Positions 7,282-10,909 of a DNA stretch of 10,909 bases are shown here, one piece after another (the stretch's first letter is position 1; every line of letters starts with the position of its first letter). The DNA lies in the NCBI GenBank assembly GCA_039819225.1, contig JBCBSN010000151.1:1-10909 (forward strand), given 5' to 3'. Origin of the DNA: Ulvibacterium sp039819225. GTDB taxonomy: Bacteria; Bacteroidota; Bacteroidia; Flavobacteriales; Flavobacteriaceae. Below the pieces are notes generated by a model. The model searched no databases, was not told the DNA's origin, and saw only the letters and a list, made by a program, of their open reading frames with translations. The translations under genes and the position numbers were made by a program.

Positions 7282-8676
7282 ATGGATATCATAAAACAGT
7301 TGTTGGGAAGGCTTCATCCCCTTATCGTACATCTCCCTATTGGATTTATCATCCTTGGGCTTTTGCTACAATGGTACGATAGTAAGCGCAAGGAACACTT
7401 AGGAGTACTATCCCTAATATATCTATGGGGGGCCCTTAGTGCCGTATTTGCATGTATCACGGGCTATTTGTTGTATTTGGGGGAGGGTTATGCCTTTGAA
7501 TCGGTCAAATGGCATTTATGGTCCGGTATCGCAACGGCCCTATTCTCTTTTTTGATGTATGCCCGTCTAAGGGGAAAACCGACTTTAAGATCCCTGAACA
7601 GGATTCCGGTCCCATTTATGTGTCTCTTTATGCTTGCCCTAATCTCATTTACGGGCCACCAGGGCGGAAACCTAACCCATGGGGAAGACTATTTGGTGGA
7701 ACCACTACCCAATCCCCTAAAATCGGCCCTAGGGTTTACAGTTTTTGAGCAGAGGAAAATCAGCCTTAATGAGGAAAACTGGGAGGAGGCTTTTTTATAT
7801 GAGGATGTAATAGCATCCATTCTCAACAACAAATGTGTAAGCTGCCATGGCCCAAAACAATCCAAAGGTGAACTGGTTTTGCATACAAAGGAAGGAATTC
7901 TAAAAGGTGGCGAAAACGGGGAGGTTATCGTTGGGGACATGCCGGAAAAAAGCGAACTCTATACCAGATTGATCTTACCCAAGGAAGACGAGAACCACAT
8001 GCCCCCAAAGGACAAGACCCAATTGGAAAAAGAAGAAATCCAATTGATCCGTGCCTGGATCGCTCAGGACAGTCCTTTTGAGGGTTCCATTGGCGACCTA
8101 GGACTTGAAAAGAAATTGTTCCAGTCCTTTTTTCCTAAAAAAGTGGAACTGGACCATCCGGATATTGAGATTCCCAAAGCCACTATGGATAGCATCTCCA
8201 AAATAGAGGCATATGGCATCCATGTGGACAACATTAGCAAGGCGACGCATTTTTTAAGTGTTTCCTGCATAAACAAACCCGGTTTTAAGGATTCGGATTT
8301 TGGGTTGCTCCGGCCCATTGCCGCACAAATTTCCCGTTTGGATCTGGGAGGTACGCAAATTACCGATGCCGTTATTGAAAAACTGGCCACATTGCCCAAT
8401 CTCACGATTTTAAAATTGGACCATACCGCCATAACCGGAACCACTATTGAGAAGTTGGCAGGGCTGGAGCATCTGAGATCATTGAACCTTGCCAATACCG
8501 CATTTGAAACTTCCTTTACGCCCATTTTTTCCAGTTTTAAGGCTTTAAAAAAAGTCTTCCTGTACAATACAAATTCGGAAATCAAGGGATCAAAGCTTCT
8601 AAAGGACGGACAAATTGTTCTAGATTATGGTAATTATGGCCTTCCCCCTATTCCATCGGATTCCATTGTGTACTAA
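7282..8676 (+). CDS. Membrane cytochrome: DUF2231 domain fused to cytochrome c and leucine-rich repeats
   Basis: A 464-residue three-part protein. Residues about 1-128 form a DUF2231-type membrane domain with four predicted helices (about 13-31, 42-66, 77-95, 110-125) opening with the typical HPLIVHLPIGF. Histidines H12, H17, H78, H126 and H133 could bind haem b, but that is inference. A cytochrome c domain follows, with CVSCH at 185-189, GELVLHTKEGILKGG and candidate axial methionine M240 (HMPPKDK). From about residue 350 come roughly three leucine-rich repeats (ISRLDLGGTQITD, LTILKLDHTAIT, LRSLNLANTAF) that could mediate protein contacts. The gene lies 9 bases after the TIM-barrel gene and is probably cotranscribed with it. 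Its likely job is to anchor the exported proteins to the inner membrane and pass electrons to or from the respiratory chain. The domain reading is firm; the role is inferred. Confidence 0.88.
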   Translation: MDIIKQLLGRLHPLIVHLPIGFIILGLLLQWYDSKRKEHLGVLSLIYLWGALSAVFACITGYLLYLGEGYAFESVKWHLWSGIATALFSFLMYARLRGKPTLRSLNRIPVPFMCLFMLALISFTGHQGGNLTHGEDYLVEPLPNPLKSALGFTVFEQRKISLNEENWEEAFLYEDVIASILNNKCVSCHGPKQSKGELVLHTKEGILKGGENGEVIVGDMPEKSELYTRLILPKEDENHMPPKDKTQLEKEEIQLIRAWIAQDSPFEGSIGDLGLEKKLFQSFFPKKVELDHPDIEIPKATMDSISKIEAYGIHVDNISKATHFLSVSCINKPGFKDSDFGLLRPIAAQISRLDLGGTQITDAVIEKLATLPNLTILKLDHTAITGTTIEKLAGLEHLRSLNLANTAFETSFTPIFSSFKALKKVFLYNTNSEIKGSKLLKDGQIVLDYGNYGLPPIPSDSIVY

Positions 8677-8680
8677 TTTG

Positions 8681-8802
8681 AAAAGTGGCCATACCAGAAG
8701 CTCCTAAAAACACGTACAATATCAAACTTCGTTCATCTACCAATTCCCTTTTCACCTCTATTTTTAAAACCAAAAGAAAAAACATAGTTTAGGGCCACTT
8801 TT
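8681..8802. repeat. Perfect 10-bp inverted repeat bracketing the transporter's upstream spacer
   Basis: AAAAGTGGCC at 8681-8690 and its exact complement GGCCACTTTT at 8793-8802 are separated by 102 bases. The right arm ends seven bases before the transporter ATG. Between them lies AT-rich sequence with no gene and no strong hairpin terminator for the preceding gene. TAGTTTAG at 8785-8792 is close to the flavobacterial -7 consensus, but no clear -33 partner is seen. The pair could be two operator half-regions, the ends of a small decayed element, or chance. Confidence 0.45.
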
Positions 8803-8809
8803 GTATGAT

Positions 8810-10240
8810 ATGACATTCAGTAAAAAAACAGGGCTTTTTCTTGGACCCATTCTTTTCTTGATTTTGCTCATCCTCCCTTTTGAAATCGTTTCAAAAAAGG
8901 GGGATATGGTTCTTGCGGTCGCCCTTTGGATGGTGGTTTGGTGGATTACCGAAGCCGTATCCATATCCGTAACCGCACTTTTGCCATTGCTATTGCTTCC
9001 CCTTCTGAAGATTATGCCCATTGCCGATGTAGGGGCCAATTACGGCAGCCCTATTATCTTCCTTTTTTTTGGGGGTTTTGTCATGGCCTTGGCTCTGGAA
9101 AAGGTAAACCTACACAAACGCATTGCGTTGAATATCATTAAGGTTACAGGGACAACGCCGAACAAGGTAGTGCTTGGTTTTATGATTGCTACCGCTTCCC
9201 TGAGCATGTGGATCAGCAATACGGCAAGTACGGTGGTGATGTTGCCCATAGCCATGTCCGTCATTGGGCTTTTGACCAAGGATGCCGATGGATTTGCCAC
9301 AGAGGACCGCAATTTTGCGCTGAGCGTTATGTTGGGAATCGCCTTCTCCGCCAATGCAGGGGGAATTGCCACTGTTATCGGCACACCTCCAAATTCCGTC
9401 TTGATCGGTCTATTGGAAAATGAGTACAACATTGAAATATCATTTTTAAGATGGATGACCATTGGGCTTCCTTTCTCAATTATCTTGATCTTCTTAAGCT
9501 ATTGGATACTGGTCCAATGGATGTACCCCAATAAAGAATTGGAGTTTACGGCCTCTCGGGAAGTCATACAAGCCGAACTCAAGAAATTGGGGCCCACCAG
9601 TGGAAAAGAGAAAATGGTGCTGATTATCTTTGGTATCACTGTTTTTCTTTGGATTTTTAGGACTTTAATCAATGGGATATTTCCGGAACTTGGCCTTACC
9701 GATACCATGATCAGCATATTTGCGGCCCTAGTTTTGTTCGCTGTCCCATATAATCTAAGGAAAGGTGATTTTCTAATACATTGGAGGGATACCTCCAAAT
9801 TGGCCTGGGGCATACTGATTCTCTTTGGTGGAGGGTTGGCCCTTGCCAAGGGCATGTCCGTCAGTGGTATCGTAGATATGGTGGCCGCCGGTATAGCGGC
9901 AAGTGAAATCCCTGTTTTGCTCACGGCAACCCTGCTTATTTTCTTGATGCTCTTTATGACGGAATTGATGAGCAATGTGGCCTTAGTGGCCGTTCTGGCT
10001 CCTGTGGTAGCAGGCATTGCCATAGGACTGGACATACCTATGTTATACCTTCTTGTACCCGTAACCATAGCCAGCAGTTGTGCTTTTATGCTGCCAATGG
10101 CAACTCCTCCGAACGCCATAGTATTTGCCAGCGGTTATATAAAGGTCCACCAAATGGCCCGGGCGGGGATAGTATTGAATCTTGTTGCCGTGGTACTTTT
10201 GGTACTGCTGTTCCAGTTTATTATGCCATTGGTCTTTTAA
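8810..10240 (+). CDS. SLC13/DASS family anion transporter (sodium-carboxylate or sulfate type)
   Basis: A 476-residue inner-membrane protein of the divalent anion:sodium symporter family (VcINDY-like). ATG 8810 is preferred over TTG 8801 in the same frame, as MTFSKKTGLFLGPILFL gives a normal short basic N-terminus. About eleven to twelve hydrophobic segments are visible. The first signature SNTAST is at 136-141 and is followed by GGIATVIGTPPNSV. The second half has TELMSNVAL with the SNV variant at 388-390, then MATPPNAIVFASGYIK. In characterised DASS proteins the two SNT motifs form part of the sodium and carboxylate sites. Substrates in the family include succinate, malate, citrate and sulfate, and the sequence alone does not decide between them. 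It follows the membrane cytochrome gene after 133 bases and ends before a strong terminator, so it may be its own unit. It could supply or remove an acidic metabolite of the adjacent cluster (inference). Confidence 0.93.
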   Translation: MTFSKKTGLFLGPILFLILLILPFEIVSKKGDMVLAVALWMVVWWITEAVSISVTALLPLLLLPLLKIMPIADVGANYGSPIIFLFFGGFVMALALEKVNLHKRIALNIIKVTGTTPNKVVLGFMIATASLSMWISNTASTVVMLPIAMSVIGLLTKDADGFATEDRNFALSVMLGIAFSANAGGIATVIGTPPNSVLIGLLENEYNIEISFLRWMTIGLPFSIILIFLSYWILVQWMYPNKELEFTASREVIQAELKKLGPTSGKEKMVLIIFGITVFLWIFRTLINGIFPELGLTDTMISIFAALVLFAVPYNLRKGDFLIHWRDTSKLAWGILILFGGGLALAKGMSVSGIVDMVAAGIAASEIPVLLTATLLIFLMLFMTELMSNVALVAVLAPVVAGIAIGLDIPMLYLLVPVTIASSCAFMLPMATPPNAIVFASGYIKVHQMARAGIVLNLVAVVLLVLLFQFIMPLVF

Positions 10241-10259
10241 GGGATTAACCAACAAAAAA

Positions 10260-10279
10260 GCCCCGGCATATGCCGGGGC
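10260..10279. terminator. Bidirectional Rho-independent terminator after the transporter
   Basis: GCCCCGGCATATGCCGGGGC is a perfect 20-base palindrome, giving a GC-rich stem 20 bases after the transporter stop. On the plus strand it is followed by CCGTTTTC. On the minus strand it is followed by six T residues (from AAAAAA at 10254-10259). It sits between convergent genes and could stop transcription from both sides. Confidence 0.88.
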
Positions 10280-10356
10280 CCGTTTTCACAATTTTAAACT
10301 TAACACAACAGATCGGTTTTTAAACGTTTCCTTCTGTTGATGTAATTACTTTGTCC

Positions 10357-10379
10357 AAAAAACCCCTCTATGAGGGTTT
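10357..10379 (-). terminator. Rho-independent terminator of the minus-strand repeat protein gene
   Basis: Read on the minus strand, AAACCCTC, loop ATA, GAGGGGTTTTTT forms a stem with one bulged G and ends in a run of six T. The stem starts at the last base of the TGA stop codon, so termination would follow translation directly. Together with the hairpin at 10260-10279 this gives two terminators in one 138-base convergent gap. Confidence 0.82.
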
Positions 10380-10792
10380 CATTTGATTTTTTGTCCGTGA
10401 TATCCTCTAAAGGCGTTGAAGTTCTCCGGTAGATAATCTGCCGTGTCAAAATCCAGGATTATTTCGTCGTTGGCATCCAAATAATTGAATCCGTCAACAG
10501 AACTTGGATAGGCATAGGCATCAAAATCCGCCGGCAAATAGGCAGACAATCCGGGAACTTCGGGAAGTTCTTCCTCTATATAGGTTACAGACCCTAAATC
10601 AAAATATACTTTGTGGGGGTCAAAACCTTCGGGTAGGTAGTCCGCCGTATCAAAACCAAGATTGATCTCGGCTTCGTCCTCAATATAGATAACACTGTTT
10701 ACATCAAACTCCTTTCCAGGTCCGTGCGCCAAAACTCCGTTTGCCGCTAGTAGACCCATTGCGATACTTAAGGTTGCTTTTTTTAAGTTCAT
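10379..10792 (-). CDS. Small secreted acidic protein with three degenerate YLPE-type repeats
   Basis: A 137-residue protein of no function known to me. It has a clear Sec signal: MNLKKATLSIAMGLLAANGVLA, with the cut probably after A22. The mature part is strongly acidic, lacks cysteine, and holds three repeats of about 33-35 residues. Unit 1 is about 33-66 (SVIYIEDEAEINLG, FDTADYLPEGFDPHK), unit 2 about 68-96 (SVTYIEEELPEVPG, YLPADFDAYAYP), and unit 3 about 101-130 (FNYLDANDEIIL, FDTADYLPENFNAF). FDTADYLPE is identical in units 1 and 3, while six of its nine codons differ silently, so the repeat is old and under protein-level selection. It ends in basic RGYHGQKIK. The terminator directly downstream and the signal peptide support a real gene. 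An extracellular, calcium-binding or surface role is conceivable from the Asp/Glu content, but this is a guess. Its orientation separates it from the central cluster. Confidence 0.85.
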   Translation of the reverse strand: MNLKKATLSIAMGLLAANGVLAHGPGKEFDVNSVIYIEDEAEINLGFDTADYLPEGFDPHKVYFDLGSVTYIEEELPEVPGLSAYLPADFDAYAYPSSVDGFNYLDANDEIILDFDTADYLPENFNAFRGYHGQKIK

Positions 10793-10868
10793 AACTTTAA
10801 AGATTAAAAAAGATTAAATCTTTTCGCTTTATAACGCCAATAGACGTAATTATTGCACGTTCGTTACA
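10793..10868 (-). promoter_or_regulatory. Upstream region of the repeat protein gene with tandem 10-mer and palindrome
   Basis: AAAGATTAAA occurs twice head to tail with no spacer (10799-10808 and 10809-10818). The second copy overlaps a 17-base palindrome, AAAAGATT-A-AATCTTTT (10808-10824). On the minus strand, TAATCTTT elements lie a few to a few tens of bases before the ATG, and TTG of CTATTGGCG lies 21 bases upstream of the farther one, a loose fit to the flavobacterial TTG/TAnnTTTG promoter. The ten-base period, about one helical turn, would suit a regulator that binds one DNA face. Neither promoter nor operator is proven by this. Confidence 0.35.
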
Positions 10869-10891
10869 GTGAAGGAGGAAAGGCTAAAAAG

Positions 10892-10909
10892 GTCAAAAAT
10901 GGATTTGAC
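10892..10909. repeat. Short inverted repeat at window edge
   Basis: GTCAAA (10892-10897) and TTTGAC (10904-10909) form a perfect 6-bp inverted repeat around six bases. It lies divergently upstream of the minus-strand gene and overlaps a possible plus-strand start (ATG 10899, or GTG 10869 in the same frame). Whether a divergent gene begins here cannot be told because the window ends. Confidence 0.25.

Noticed and set aside
9499..10119. Minus-strand 206-codon open frame inside the transporter gene
   Set aside because: It is opposite to a clear DASS transporter; the composition looks like an antisense shadow of hydrophobic codons.
10869..10909. Possible divergent plus-strand gene start (GTG 10869 or ATG 10899)
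   Set aside because: The frame is open to the window end, but at most 13 complete codons are visible, too few to support a gene.
1..10909. CRISPR array, tRNA or rRNA genes, transposase or phage genes
   Set aside because: No regularly spaced repeats, no cloverleaf or rRNA-like segments and no transposase or phage-like proteins were seen.

Overview
The window looks like chromosomal DNA of a marine flavobacterium (Bacteroidota, Flavobacteriaceae). The basis is moderate GC content, the absence of strong Shine-Dalgarno sequences, a lysyl-tRNA synthetase with the C-terminal tail usual in Flavobacteriia, and homology-like gene types common in Maribacter/Zobellia/Arenibacter-type genomes. Genus assignment is inference; no RNA gene is present to anchor it.

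Layout. (1) 1-1692: lysS, missing only its first few codons. (2) 1693-2006: a 314-base spacer. (3) 2007-8676: four same-strand genes that look like one transcription unit. They are a DUF1549/DUF1553 lipoprotein with an N-terminal planctomycete-type cytochrome c domain, a Tat-exported DUF1501 protein, a Sec-exported xylose-isomerase-like TIM barrel, and a DUF2231 membrane protein fused to a cytochrome c domain and leucine-rich repeats. An 86-base spacer carrying a repeat element separates the first two; the other junctions are 1 and 9 bases. (4) 8677-8809: a spacer bounded by a 10-bp perfect inverted repeat. (5) 8810-10240: an SLC13/DASS sodium-carboxylate-type transporter. (6) 10241-10378: a convergent junction with two hairpin terminators. 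(7) 10379-10792, minus strand: a small secreted acidic protein made of three degenerate repeats. (8) 10793-10909: its upstream region, with a tandem 10-mer and palindromes.

How the genes may work together. All four proteins of the central cluster carry an export signal or membrane anchor, two have CxxCH haem c motifs in cytochrome c-type domains, and a third CxxCH lies inside DUF1549. This suggests an extracytoplasmic redox module. The DUF1549/DUF1553 and DUF1501 lipoproteins plus the periplasmic TIM barrel would act on a substrate, perhaps a carbohydrate, because a CBM6-like fold appears to be inserted in the first protein. The membrane cytochrome would link electrons to the respiratory chain. 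The biochemical reaction of DUF1501 and DUF1549/DUF1553 proteins is not known to me, so this cluster is the best candidate in the window for an undescribed system. The DASS transporter could import an acidic product, but it has its own upstream region and may be independent.
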